Part shown: piece by piece, positions 45,797 to 54,133 of the stretch
Layout of the letters: every line of letters begins with the position of its first letter
Position numbering within the stretch: the stretch's first letter is position 1
From: Flavobacteriales bacterium
Lineage (GTDB): Bacteria > Bacteroidota > Bacteroidia > Flavobacteriales_D > Sanyastnellaceae
DNA: 64,000 nucleotides
Reading direction: 5' to 3'
Assembly: GCA_027491075.1 (NCBI GenBank)
Contig: JAIXWX010000008.1
Location: 124,001 to 188,000, forward strand
Notes under the pieces: generated by a model
What the model was told of the DNA's origin: nothing
Databases searched by the model: none
Seen by the model: only the letters and a program-made list of their open reading frames with translations
Translations under genes and position numbers: made by a program

Positions 45797-47068
45797 ATGA
45801 AGATTGTTTTTGTAAATATCATTTTTGTTTTTCTAATGCTTGATTCGGCATTTGCGCAAGTGCCTACGTGGTGGTTGCTCCGTGGAGATAGAATGTGGAA
45901 GGAAGCAGCATTGGTTGGAAATGTGTCTGGACAAGCGAATTGGGGTTCCAATGCGTTGAACAATGAATGGCTGAGTGATATGACCATCGGGGGACGAATC
46001 ACTGATGAAGAAAAATTGCGAATGCGACAATCCATGATTTCGCAAAATCGGGTGGGAGGCATGTCTGGTTTAAATGGGGAACTCTATAATTTTAGTGATA
46101 GCATCTTTGGGGCAAAACATATTGGATTAATGGTTGGCGTGGAAGATAAACGCCATTTTCATATGAACTTTTCTAGGGACATGTTTGACCTGATCTATTT
46201 TGGTAATTATAATCGACAAGGGGATACCATGAGCCTTGGTCCTCTGAATGCAGAATATCAGTGGTATCAGAAAATTGGTTTTGGCTTTTTTGATAAAAGG
46301 ACTTTTAGCAGCATAAAGCTTTCCATCGTGAATGGAAGAGATATGCAAGCGCTTGATTTAAGAAGAGTCTCTTTGTACACTCCATATGCCAATTCTGATG
46401 ATGATATGTCCCTGCGTTATCAAGGAGATTTTTGGAGAGCTGATACTTCGCGTGCAGGAAATAGCAGTAAAGGTGTGGGAGTGTGTGTGGACGCAGATTT
46501 CAATATTCCGTTAAAGAATGACAGAGGATTTATTTCTGTTTCACTGCGTGATGTGGGTTGGGTCAAGTGGAATGAGCAGACCGAGTATTTTCGGTTTGAT
46601 ACCACTTTTACCTGGTCAGGAGTTTCCATTAATGATCTGGCAGGTATAGATTCATTGAATTTTGGTATTCCGAACTGGCAAGATACTTTGGGTATTCAAT
46701 CCTCAAGTGGAGAAGGCCAATGGAGGGCATTGCCTTCTACTATCATGATTCGTACACTCAGGAAAAACAATGAGCGCTCGTCTATAGAAGCTACGGTATT
46801 GTTGCAACCCAATCTTTCTTCAATTCCATTTGTTTCATTGGGATGGAATCAGTTTGTAGCGTCGAATATGATGCTCAGTGAGCGCATAACGTATGGCGGG
46901 TACAGAGGATTTGGAGTAGGAGCAGAGCTACAATGGCTGATAGCAGAATCAACTTTTTTGAGAATAGGATCAAACCATTTATTTGGTTTTAGGAATAGAG
47001 CGACGGGTGCAGATGTATTTATAGGATTATCAGCACAATTAACAAGTAAGAAAAGAACAAGACCATGA
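45797..47068 (+). CDS. DUF5723-like outer-membrane protein
   Basis: The 423-residue protein has a signal peptide ending SAFAQ (residue 21). Start VPTWWLLRGDRMWKEAALVG and features such as KDRMWKEA, HFHMNFSRDMFDLIYFGN, GVGVCVDADFNIPL and WVKWNEQTEYFRFD recall DUF5723 barrels; the C-terminal ADVFIGLSAQLTSKKRTRP is a final strand. Function unknown. It abuts the lipoprotein gene and overlaps kdsA by 4 bases, so all are on one transcript with dapF and kdsA. Confidence 0.65.
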   Translation: MKIVFVNIIFVFLMLDSAFAQVPTWWLLRGDRMWKEAALVGNVSGQANWGSNALNNEWLSDMTIGGRITDEEKLRMRQSMISQNRVGGMSGLNGELYNFSDSIFGAKHIGLMVGVEDKRHFHMNFSRDMFDLIYFGNYNRQGDTMSLGPLNAEYQWYQKIGFGFFDKRTFSSIKLSIVNGRDMQALDLRRVSLYTPYANSDDDMSLRYQGDFWRADTSRAGNSSKGVGVCVDADFNIPLKNDRGFISVSLRDVGWVKWNEQTEYFRFDTTFTWSGVSINDLAGIDSLNFGIPNWQDTLGIQSSSGEGQWRALPSTIMIRTLRKNNERSSIEATVLLQPNLSSIPFVSLGWNQFVASNMMLSERITYGGYRGFGVGAELQWLIAESTFLRIGSNHLFGFRNRATGADVFIGLSAQLTSKKRTRP

Positions 47069-47880
47069 GTGATACATTAAAGTCTCTTCCAAACATAAAA
47101 TATACTGAAAGCGGCAATTTTTTTCTAATAGCTGGACCATGTGTAGTGGAAAGTGAAGAGTTGTTGTTTGAGGTAGCAGAAAAAGTGAAGGGCATAACAG
47201 ATCGATTAGAAATCCCATATATTTTTAAGTCATCATATCGTAAGGCCAATCGTTCACGCGGAGACTCATTTAGTGGAATCGGTGACGAAAAGGCTCTTCA
47301 ACTTTTAAGGAAAGTGGGAGATCATTTCAAGCTTCCTGTGACAACGGATTTTCACAGCGCGGAGGAGGCATTTATGGCTGCGGAGTACGTAGATATTTTA
47401 CAAGTACCGGCCTTCTTATGTCGTCAAACGGATATCCTGAATGCGGCGGCAAAAACCGGACGGGTGGTCAACGTGAAGAAAGGACAATTCCTATCTCCAG
47501 ACTCCATGGTGCATGCGGTGAATAAAGTAAAGGAGTCGGGAAATGATAGAATCTGGTTGACTGAGCGCGGAACTACGTTTGGATATCAAGATTTAGTAGT
47601 CGATTTTAGAGGTATTCCAATTATGAGGGGCTTTGCTCCAACTATCATGGATTGCACGCATAGTTTGCAGCAACCAAATCAAAGTAGCGGCGTTACCGGT
47701 GGTAAGCCGGAATTAATAGAAACTATTGCGAAAGCAGCTATAGCGTGCGGAGCGGATGGTTTATTTATTGAAACACATCCGAATCCTGCCGTTGCGAAAA
47801 GTGACGGTGCAAACATGTTGCGTTTGGATCTCTTAGAAGAATTGCTTGAGAAATTAGTTAAACTCCGAAAAGCACTTTAG
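47065..47880 (+). CDS. kdsA: 3-deoxy-8-phosphooctulonate synthase
   Basis: The 271-residue protein has FFLIAGPCVVESEELLFEVA, FKSSYRKANRSRGDSFSGIG, VTTDFHSAEEAFMAAEYVDI, VNVKKGQFLSPDSMVHAVNK and MDCTHSLQQPNQSSGVTGG, the conserved blocks of KdsA. It condenses arabinose 5-phosphate with phosphoenolpyruvate to KDO-8-phosphate for lipopolysaccharide, in the cytosol. The ATG overlaps the upstream stop (ATGA). The next gene starts on the base after its stop. Confidence 0.97.
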   Translation: MSDTLKSLPNIKYTESGNFFLIAGPCVVESEELLFEVAEKVKGITDRLEIPYIFKSSYRKANRSRGDSFSGIGDEKALQLLRKVGDHFKLPVTTDFHSAEEAFMAAEYVDILQVPAFLCRQTDILNAAAKTGRVVNVKKGQFLSPDSMVHAVNKVKESGNDRIWLTERGTTFGYQDLVVDFRGIPIMRGFAPTIMDCTHSLQQPNQSSGVTGGKPELIETIAKAAIACGADGLFIETHPNPAVAKSDGANMLRLDLLEELLEKLVKLRKAL

Positions 47881-49269
47881 ATGAAATTATTGGCTTTGTT
47901 TTTTTCTGTATTCTATTCTTTCTTCGCGTTTAGTCAAGAAGCGGAGGTGGTAGTCTTGTCTTCAGCAGGAAATGAGGAAGCTAGAAAAGTACTCAGTATT
48001 CCCGATGGATATTATGTGTTGGGAGTGGCTCCAGCATTGGATGCATCTGGGTCTCATGTTGTTATTCAAAAGGTTTCATTGAGTCTAAACTGTGTTTGGA
48101 CGAAGAAAATACTTCTTACACAAGCAAACTCTTTAGAGGATGCAGTACTGGATAGCGAAGGAAATATTTTCATTACTGGAATGGCGTATCAAGAGGGCGA
48201 TTACAATGTATATGTCGCAAAGTTTGATACGGACGGTGATTTAATCAACATTGGACTCTACGGTTCACCCGACTTTTGGGAATCTTCTACTTGTCTTTTA
48301 ATTCAAGAAAACACCTTGGTAGTTGGTGGCTGGACCTTTGAACATCCAATGGGTTTTAAGTCGGCAATGGTCTTAGAAGTGTCAACAAATCTCGAGTGGC
48401 AAAGTACCTTTATTTCAAACAATGAGTCCGTTTCTACTGAATTGATAGATGTTGCTAAGGATGAAACTGGAGGCATACTTTTTATTGGCAATCGTGGAGA
48501 AGTAATCAATAATAATTTGTGGTTTGCTGAATGGACGGAAGAAGGTTTGCAAACAAAGTGGATAGATGCTACATATAGCAATTGGTTTGCTGCAAGTTTG
48601 TTCTTTGATGGAGCATCTTGGCTGGTTGGCTGCAATCGCAATAATCCGAGTGGTGATTGGGATTGGCTTGCGCTGCGCTACGATTTGAATGGAGTTTATT
48701 TATGCGGTTATGATGCTTCAACCACGCATGATTATCACGTGGTACAAGTGCTGGGTGGAGAAAAAACGTTTATGATTGGTTATCAATTTGAGTATGGTCT
48801 AGGTGAAGGAGATATTATGCTTCAGCAAATCAACGAGGACTGTTCTTGGCTTGCTGCGATGAGCTATGGTGATCCGAAATCGGACATTGCTGCTGATGCG
48901 GTATATGATATTTTGAATAGAATTGTCATGGTAGGCGCGCGTGAGCGTGCGGATGGTACTACAGATATGGTTCTCATTCGGTGGAATTTACCTGAGCTTC
49001 TGGTGGATTATACATTCTCAACAGATATTCTTGCATGTCAATCGATTGTCGCAACGATGGATTTAGAGTCAGAAAATTTTGGGCCTTATATCGTGGAGAA
49101 TACGCTTTATTCTGAGCACACCACATCATTTGTAGTACTGGATTTAATGGGTAGAAAGGTCTTGGATTGGAGTGAAGAAAGTACCTCTTTTGACCTAAGT
49201 ACGCTACCAACGGGAATTTATCTTTTTCTAGATAAGAAGTCTGGAGTTTCCTACAAACTTTTCCGATAA
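47881..49269 (+). CDS. Secreted beta-propeller-like protein with C-terminal T9SS-type signal
   Basis: The 462-residue protein has a signal peptide (MKLLALFFSVFYSFFAFSQ). The body (about 40-380) resembles SBBP/delta-60 beta-propeller proteins with repeats such as AVLDSEGNIFITGMAYQEGD, NVYVAKFDTDGDLINIGLYG and DVAKDETGGILFIGNRG. The end, VVLDLMGRKVLDWSE ... FDLSTLPTGIYLFLDKKSGV, is a reduced type A sorting domain, giving outer-membrane export by T9SS. Function unknown. It sits between kdsA and a DUF2079 gene with no spacing on either side, so it is co-transcribed. Confidence 0.75.
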   Translation: MKLLALFFSVFYSFFAFSQEAEVVVLSSAGNEEARKVLSIPDGYYVLGVAPALDASGSHVVIQKVSLSLNCVWTKKILLTQANSLEDAVLDSEGNIFITGMAYQEGDYNVYVAKFDTDGDLINIGLYGSPDFWESSTCLLIQENTLVVGGWTFEHPMGFKSAMVLEVSTNLEWQSTFISNNESVSTELIDVAKDETGGILFIGNRGEVINNNLWFAEWTEEGLQTKWIDATYSNWFAASLFFDGASWLVGCNRNNPSGDWDWLALRYDLNGVYLCGYDASTTHDYHVVQVLGGEKTFMIGYQFEYGLGEGDIMLQQINEDCSWLAAMSYGDPKSDIAADAVYDILNRIVMVGARERADGTTDMVLIRWNLPELLVDYTFSTDILACQSIVATMDLESENFGPYIVENTLYSEHTTSFVVLDLMGRKVLDWSEESTSFDLSTLPTGIYLFLDKKSGVSYKLFR

Positions 49270-50687
49270 TGCAATTCAAAGCGAGGAGCATTCCAATTGA
49301 ATTCATTGTTATTGGCGTTATAGCTTTTGTACTTGCGCTGATCACATTTCCCAACCATTATTTTTTTCGCACACACGCGTTGGATTTAGGAATGTTCAAC
49401 CAAGCATTGTATGCATTGTCAACTGGTAATTCTCCTGTTTTCACGCAAGGGCTTGACGGAAAGTTAGTGCCTTATTTTGGGGATCACTTCTCGGTATTAC
49501 TAATTCTTTTTGTGCCGTTTCAATGGATCTTTGGTTCATACGCTTTGCTAATAGTACAATGGATCACGGCGATTTTTTCATTTTATTTTTTGAGAAAATT
49601 GTGCTTGCATTTTGAATTCAAGGATCTGGTCAGATACGCTATCCTCTTATTGTATGGCTTTTCTTACGGGCTGATCGCGGCATTTGGTTATGATTTTCAC
49701 ATGAATGTGATTGCCGCACTATTACTAGTTCCTTTGTGGTATGCATTTATTGCGAGGAGAAACACACTGTTCTTTATTCTTTTATCGGCCATTTTATTTT
49801 CAAAGGAGAATACAAGTCTTTGGATGATCTTTGTTGCTTTAGTATTGTTTATAGAATATTTTAAAGACAGAGAACGACGCGTTATTGCATTATTGACTGC
49901 CCTGATTTCGCTCTCTTACTTTTTATGTGTTGTCCTATGGTGGATGCCAGCAATCAATGAAGGACAGATAGCAAAGACCATTTCAGATCATTATTCCATA
50001 GGAAGTCAAGTTACGTCTAGCGGTGACTTTCTTCTTCAAATGGTAAAGTCCCCAGACATTGTCTTTCATAAACTGACGAACACAGTGGTCGATGGACAAC
50101 GGCATAGCAAATTTACTTCGTTGTTTTTCTTCTTGATGGGGGGAGGGATACTGCTGCTTTTCAAACCACATTTCTTACTGCTTGCCTTTCCTATTTTCTT
50201 TCAGAAATACATGAGCGATAATGTATTGATGTGGGATGTGAAATATCATTATAGTGCAGAGTTTGCTCCTATATTGGTCATGGGTACTATTTATTTTCTA
50301 GTACGCTTTAGACAAAGCAAGTGGTCGATTTATCTAGTTTCATTCATCACGGTTCTTTCCACGTACTATTCGGTTCGTGAAATTATAAGAAAGGACGTTC
50401 GTACGAATGTTTTCGCAAGTCAGCATTATAAATCAGAAATTGACCGTTCTGATTTCAAAGAGATTCAAGAATTAGTAGAGAATGATGCCAGCATCGCTTG
50501 CAGTTCGAACCTCGCGCCTCATTTGAGCAATCGTAAGAAAGTGTTTATTCTACCTCAATTTATCGATGCAGAATCGGTAGTAGTCAATATCAAAGTAGAT
50601 TCTTTACTTACGACGGACAGCCTTTTTTTAAAGGAGTATCACCGCGTATTCCAAACGACAGAACTTTCTGTGTATAGAAAGAACTAA
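49269..50687 (+). CDS. DUF2079 integral membrane protein
   Basis: The 472-residue protein has about ten to twelve transmembrane segments. The DUF2079 signature is ALDLGMFNQALYALSTGN followed by PVFTQGLDGKLVPYFGDHFS and VPFQWIF. A later FGYDFHMNVIAALLLVPLWY block is also typical. The fold is GT-C-like, suggesting a polyprenyl-phosphate-dependent transferase, unproven. It is the last gene of the dapF run; its stop overlaps the stop region of the convergent pyrophosphohydrolase gene (50684-50687). Confidence 0.85.
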   Translation: MQFKARSIPIEFIVIGVIAFVLALITFPNHYFFRTHALDLGMFNQALYALSTGNSPVFTQGLDGKLVPYFGDHFSVLLILFVPFQWIFGSYALLIVQWITAIFSFYFLRKLCLHFEFKDLVRYAILLLYGFSYGLIAAFGYDFHMNVIAALLLVPLWYAFIARRNTLFFILLSAILFSKENTSLWMIFVALVLFIEYFKDRERRVIALLTALISLSYFLCVVLWWMPAINEGQIAKTISDHYSIGSQVTSSGDFLLQMVKSPDIVFHKLTNTVVDGQRHSKFTSLFFFLMGGGILLLFKPHFLLLAFPIFFQKYMSDNVLMWDVKYHYSAEFAPILVMGTIYFLVRFRQSKWSIYLVSFITVLSTYYSVREIIRKDVRTNVFASQHYKSEIDRSDFKEIQELVENDASIACSSNLAPHLSNRKKVFILPQFIDAESVVVNIKVDSLLTTDSLFLKEYHRVFQTTELSVYRKN

Positions 50688-51094
50688 ATTCCCATCACCT
50701 TTTTAATATCCGGTTTGAAGTAGCGCGCTGACTTCATCACTTTTCCGTCTTCACGATAGATAGGCTTACCGTTTTCATCGAGTTTGGACATGTTGCTTCG
50801 GTGAATCTCTTCAAATACCTCCACTATTTTGTGTTGCATTCCATGTGCATTGAGTGTTCCTGCTAGGATATATAACATATCTCCCAAAGCATCCGCAACC
50901 TCGATTAAATCACCGTTTTTGATTGCTTCCAAGTACTCTTCATTTTCTTCTTTCATCAAGTTGTAACGAAGGGTGAATTCCTTTTCAGATAGCTCAACTG
51001 TTGGCTCGTGGCGAACGGGTAGTCCAAAAGAAGTATGGAACTCAGCTACAGCTTCGATGGGACGGGAGAAAGGGTATGTTTTGTTTTCTGACAT
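50684..51094 (-). CDS. MazG/PRA-PH-type nucleoside triphosphate pyrophosphohydrolase
   Basis: The 136-residue all-helical protein carries the metal-binding pattern of the MazG/HisE superfamily: MKEENEEYLEAIKNGDL with E-E-x-x-E, and EVADALGDMLYILAGTL with D-x-x-D. PVRHEPTVELSEKEFTLRYNL is the usual N-terminal block in the stand-alone group. It would hydrolyse a noncanonical or regulatory NTP to NMP and diphosphate; substrate unknown. It starts 5 bases after the TlpA-like gene stop and is probably co-transcribed with it. Confidence 0.85.
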   Translation of the reverse strand: MSENKTYPFSRPIEAVAEFHTSFGLPVRHEPTVELSEKEFTLRYNLMKEENEEYLEAIKNGDLIEVADALGDMLYILAGTLNAHGMQHKIVEVFEEIHRSNMSKLDENGKPIYREDGKVMKSARYFKPDIKKVMGI

Positions 51095-51099
51095 AATTA

Positions 51100-52449
51100 T
51101 TATTTGAAAAAGTCTTCAAGTATATCTTCTAATTTGCTTCGCATGATCAATCGGTGAATGATTTTTCCTTCTTTATCCACAGCAATTAAGGTTGGGGTGC
51201 TGGGTACAGGGAAACGCTTACTAAAGTCTTTTCTCGAGTCATAGGCCAAAAAGACATTTGGCCAAGGATAAGAGTGTTGAGAACAGAAATTTCGCCAGGC
51301 TTGCTCTTCTTTATCCACGTTGATAGCATATACTGAAAATCCTTTAGATCGATATTTCTCGTAGAGCTTCTCCAGTTCAGGTTCAAACTCTCTGCAATGA
51401 TTGCAGCTTGATCTCCAGAAAAGGATTGCGGTGAACTCGGATTGTTGGTATATTTTTTCAAGCGGTACTCTAGTTCCTTCCAGGTTTGGTAAAATTAAGG
51501 ATTCGATTTTCTTTCCGGGTGCACAGTGCTCTAGTGCGGTAATAAGATTCTTAGTAGCATCGGCCAATTGATTATTCTCGGTGCAGTCGGAGGCATACCA
51601 AGTGAGCAGATATTCTAGTCCTTGTTCGTGTTTATAGTCAACCATTTTATCAAGAATGAATCGGAATAAAAACGCTTCCACTGTGTCGTTTTGCAACCCC
51701 ATCTTCATTTTGCTGTCGATGTAATCAGCCGCAATGTTTTGATCATGATAGTAGTAGAAATCAAAGTTTAGTTGACGGACGAGGACCGAAGATCTGAGAA
51801 ATCGGGAATCATTCCATTGATTGTTCTGGAAGCGCGCTTTGGCAATAGCCTCTATTGAATCGTCGAGGTTAGCGACGTTAGAGCCGATGTCTGCAGGGCA
51901 GTGGAGGAGAGGACAAATAAATTGAGCCGTAAATGTTTTAGGGTATGCGTGAGAAATTCTACTTGCAGTTTTCGAGAGAGCTAATTCCGATTCTATCACC
52001 AACGGATGCTTGTATTTTAATGAATCTCTCAATTTCCAGAAGTACTCTGCTTCTGTCATTATTTCTTGATATGCTATTGACTCTTCCGTTTGATCTATAG
52101 CGAGAACTGATCCGTTAAGCACTTGGTCGTTAAGCAGGATGTTCAGACTTCCTTTTTGAATTTCTTTATTAAATAAAAAATGGGCTTGTTTGTTTGGAGG
52201 TCCAGAAATTCTTAGACGGTATTGTCCAGATTTGATAAGAGGCTTGGAAAAGTTAAATGTTCCGTTGTTAGCAAAGGGCAAGGATTCGAAATTTTTCCAA
52301 GAGTCCTCCTCCCAAAACTCAAGAATGAGGGTCGTATTCGCTTCAGGGTTTTTACCAGAGTACGAGCCTGATAGCAATAGCTGAGCGTGGCTGCACGTGC
52401 TTGTTGCGAAGTAAACAAGGGATAGGAAAAGGGGTAGCCAGGGCTTCAT
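51100..52449 (-). CDS. Exported TlpA-family protein with thioredoxin domain
   Basis: The 449-residue protein has a signal peptide ending CSHAQ near residue 23. Residues about 25-120 form the beta-rich DUF4369-like N-terminal domain common in Bacteroidota TlpA proteins, 130-310 a helical middle, and 320-449 a thioredoxin domain with AILFWRSSCNHCREFEPELE (CxxC = CNHC), VYAINVDKEEQAWRNF and VPSTPTLIAVDKEG with the cis-Pro. It should act in the periplasm as a thiol-disulfide oxidoreductase of unknown partner. Confidence 0.85.
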   Translation of the reverse strand: MKPWLPLFLSLVYFATSTCSHAQLLLSGSYSGKNPEANTTLILEFWEEDSWKNFESLPFANNGTFNFSKPLIKSGQYRLRISGPPNKQAHFLFNKEIQKGSLNILLNDQVLNGSVLAIDQTEESIAYQEIMTEAEYFWKLRDSLKYKHPLVIESELALSKTASRISHAYPKTFTAQFICPLLHCPADIGSNVANLDDSIEAIAKARFQNNQWNDSRFLRSSVLVRQLNFDFYYYHDQNIAADYIDSKMKMGLQNDTVEAFLFRFILDKMVDYKHEQGLEYLLTWYASDCTENNQLADATKNLITALEHCAPGKKIESLILPNLEGTRVPLEKIYQQSEFTAILFWRSSCNHCREFEPELEKLYEKYRSKGFSVYAINVDKEEQAWRNFCSQHSYPWPNVFLAYDSRKDFSKRFPVPSTPTLIAVDKEGKIIHRLIMRSKLEDILEDFFK

Positions 52450-52490
52450 TGATCTGTTAACGGTATAAAATTAGGCCAAAATCAATCTTC

Positions 52491-52520
52491 TTGGAGGTAG
52501 GATGGAAAATACTATATTTG
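52491..52520 (+). promoter_or_regulatory. Promoter of tRNA-Ala
   Basis: TTG (52491-52493), 19 bases, then TATATTTG (52513-52520), both exact. The tRNA begins 14 bases after the box. Confidence 0.85.
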
Positions 52521-52533
52521 CCACCTCAAAAAT

Positions 52534-52607
<74 letters not shown>

Positions 52608-52611
52608 CTAG

Positions 52612-52643
52612 AAAAGGTCCTGATTATTTCTGGACCTTTTTTT
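52612..52643 (+). terminator. Rho-independent terminator of tRNA-Ala
   Basis: AAAAGGTCC and GGACCTTTT pair around an 11-base loop, followed by T7. Confidence 0.85.
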
Positions 52644-52650
52644 ATGTCAT

Positions 52651-52709
52651 CTGGCTAGAGCGTCCCGATGGGATCGGGAAGGTCATCGGTTCGACTCCGA
52701 TTATCTCCA
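52651..52709 (+). pseudogene. 5'-truncated tRNA-like unit (partial copy of tRNA-Ala)
   Basis: CTGGCTAGAGCG (52651-52662) and a 33-base block from the T arm to past the discriminator (52680-52712) are identical to tRNA-Ala at a constant offset of 102 bases. The acceptor 5' strand and the 5' half of the D arm are missing. The anticodon arm is rewritten to TCCCG-ATGGGAT-CGGGA, which would present GGG (proline). It cannot fold as a normal tRNA but keeps its own downstream terminator. Confidence 0.75.
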
Positions 52710-52717
52710 CTAAACTC

Positions 52718-52748
52718 AACTCCTGCGCATCGCGCGGGAGTTTTTTCT
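52718..52748 (+). terminator. Rho-independent terminator after the tRNA-like unit
   Basis: AACTCCTGCGC and GCGCGGGAGTT pair around ATC, followed by T6. Confidence 0.85.
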
Positions 52749-53156
52749 CTCATTTTTCCTTGTGAATTCTGTCCTTTTTACTAAAAAAAGAAAATTTCTT
52801 TACAATTGGTGCAACATATTTAGAAGCACTCTCGTTAAAGAGGATAAGTTCTCACATCTCATGGAGAATTTGGTTTTGGTTAAGGAATAGAAATTTCGCC
52901 CTCAACGGAGGGCGATTTCTTTTTAATACCATTCATTGATTGGTTTTTTCGAACGTTGGTGGATTCCCCAAGACCGCAATCGTGCAGTAAGATAGCTTCT
53001 TTGGGGGTGTGGTACTAGTTATGGCAATTCAATTAACTTCAGAGGACAGCAGGAATAGAGTGGTTGCTAGAAGCAGAAAACCCGCTGTTAATAGTTCGGT
53101 GATCCAATAAAGAGAATGATTTAGATACGGGAAACTCCTGTAAGTAGATGACTTGA
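52749..53156. other. Non-coding stretch with a free-standing terminator
   Basis: No gene is supported in these 400 bases. The plus strand holds a 9-codon frame at about 52861-52890 (MENLVLVKE) and a 29-codon frame at 53021, neither with supporting evidence. A terminator hairpin stands at 52889-52925. The remainder shows no repeats or promoter pair. Confidence 0.4.
52889..52925 (+). terminator. Strong terminator hairpin with no gene directly upstream
   Basis: TCGCCCTC and GAGGGCGA pair around AACG, with a further AGAAA/TTTCT pairing across a 2-base bulge and T5 downstream. It implies a transcript ending here, perhaps a small RNA from the region after 52749. Confidence 0.75.
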
Positions 53157-53966
53157 TTAGGGTTTGAAGGCGCAAAAATTCAAACCGAAGAAAAAGCGTT
53201 CTTTTAAAAAGCGATTGCTTCTCCAAATACGTTGCTCTTTTGCTACAATGCTTTCTGTAGCTCCTTTGAAAAGCATAGGAGGATAAAGCCTCACATAATG
53301 AACGCTATCATCCACCATTTTAAATCCTTCTTTCTCAAATAGGCTTTTCCAATGCGCATATGAACGAATATTTTCGTTGCCTAAAAGGATGGTTTTTCCT
53401 AGGCGCTCGTCATGATATTCGATGATGCGCTTGTTTCCACGTTGCTTGTAGAGCTTTAATGATTGAATCCAGTTGTTTCCGTTTTCTTCAACGGCAATTA
53501 CTTTTCCATTCTGCTCCAAGCAGCTTTTTATAATTTTCAATGCTTCATCAATAGGCTCAGTGTGATGAAGTGTGTCTTGGACAATCACTGCTGCGTAATG
53601 TTCCTTTGGTGGAGTGCTGTCATAAAGATTTTCGTAGTCAAAAGTAAAACCAGAAATATCTCCGTATTTTTTCCAAAACTCCAACCGTTGAGGTATTTCG
53701 CTGAAATAGTATTCTAGAGTGCTACCGTGGACTTTGTAGCCGTTGAGTGCTAAGAATATTGCTGTTGTGCCATAGCCGCAGCCAATGTCCCAAATCGGAC
53801 CATTCACATTTTTTACTTGCTGCTCTATGTATTCAAGCCTTTGAACATAATAGGCTTTTCTAAATTCGAAAGATTTCGAATCATTGAGAAAACGGTAGTA
53901 TCCCTTAAGCGTTGGATGAGATTCCAATTCTTCCAATAGGTGCTTAAAAAACTGCTCTACCGTCAT
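53157..53966 (-). CDS. Class I SAM-dependent methyltransferase
   Basis: ATG 53966 gives MTVEQFFKHLLEELESHPTL and 269 residues; an alternative ATG at 53993 adds nine residues. The SAM-binding motif is IWDIGCGYGTTAIFLALNGY near residue 68, followed by VHGSTLEYYF, motif IV-like AAVIVQDTLHHTEPIDEAL and motif VI VIAVEENGNNW. The substrate is unknown. The gene is divergent from thrS across a 167-base gap that holds the thrS promoter, and it is followed by the non-coding region at 52749-53156. Confidence 0.82.
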   Translation of the reverse strand: MTVEQFFKHLLEELESHPTLKGYYRFLNDSKSFEFRKAYYVQRLEYIEQQVKNVNGPIWDIGCGYGTTAIFLALNGYKVHGSTLEYYFSEIPQRLEFWKKYGDISGFTFDYENLYDSTPPKEHYAAVIVQDTLHHTEPIDEALKIIKSCLEQNGKVIAVEENGNNWIQSLKLYKQRGNKRIIEYHDERLGKTILLGNENIRSYAHWKSLFEKEGFKMVDDSVHYVRLYPPMLFKGATESIVAKEQRIWRSNRFLKERFFFGLNFCAFKP

Positions 53967-54067
53967 CAAAAAAATTTTTGCAAAAGAAAGCATGATTTTC
54001 TTTTATACAAGAAAAGGGCTGATTTATTGGGTAAATTGATTCTTAAAGTGTTGTTAATCAGTGATTT

Positions 54068-54097
54068 TTGTGGTTTTATAAGCATTTTGTATCTTTG
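54068..54097 (+). promoter_or_regulatory. Promoter of the thrS-infC-rpmI-rplT operon
   Basis: TTG (54068-54070), 19 bases, then TATCTTTG (54090-54097), both exact. The leader to the thrS ATG at 54134 is about 30 bases, too short for a T-box. Confidence 0.85.
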
Positions 54098-54133
54098 CAC
54101 CCCTTTTTTAAGGAACACAACACCTAAGAATGT

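Noticed and set aside
53021-53110. 29-codon plus frame MAIQLTSEDSRNRVVARSRK...
   Set aside because: No promoter, no coupling and no recognised sequence; too short to support.
53029-53226. 65-codon minus frame ending in a hydrophobic segment
   Set aside because: It overlaps the methyltransferase gene by 70 bases in another frame, has a single Met and no promoter; the hydrophobic stretch alone is weak evidence.
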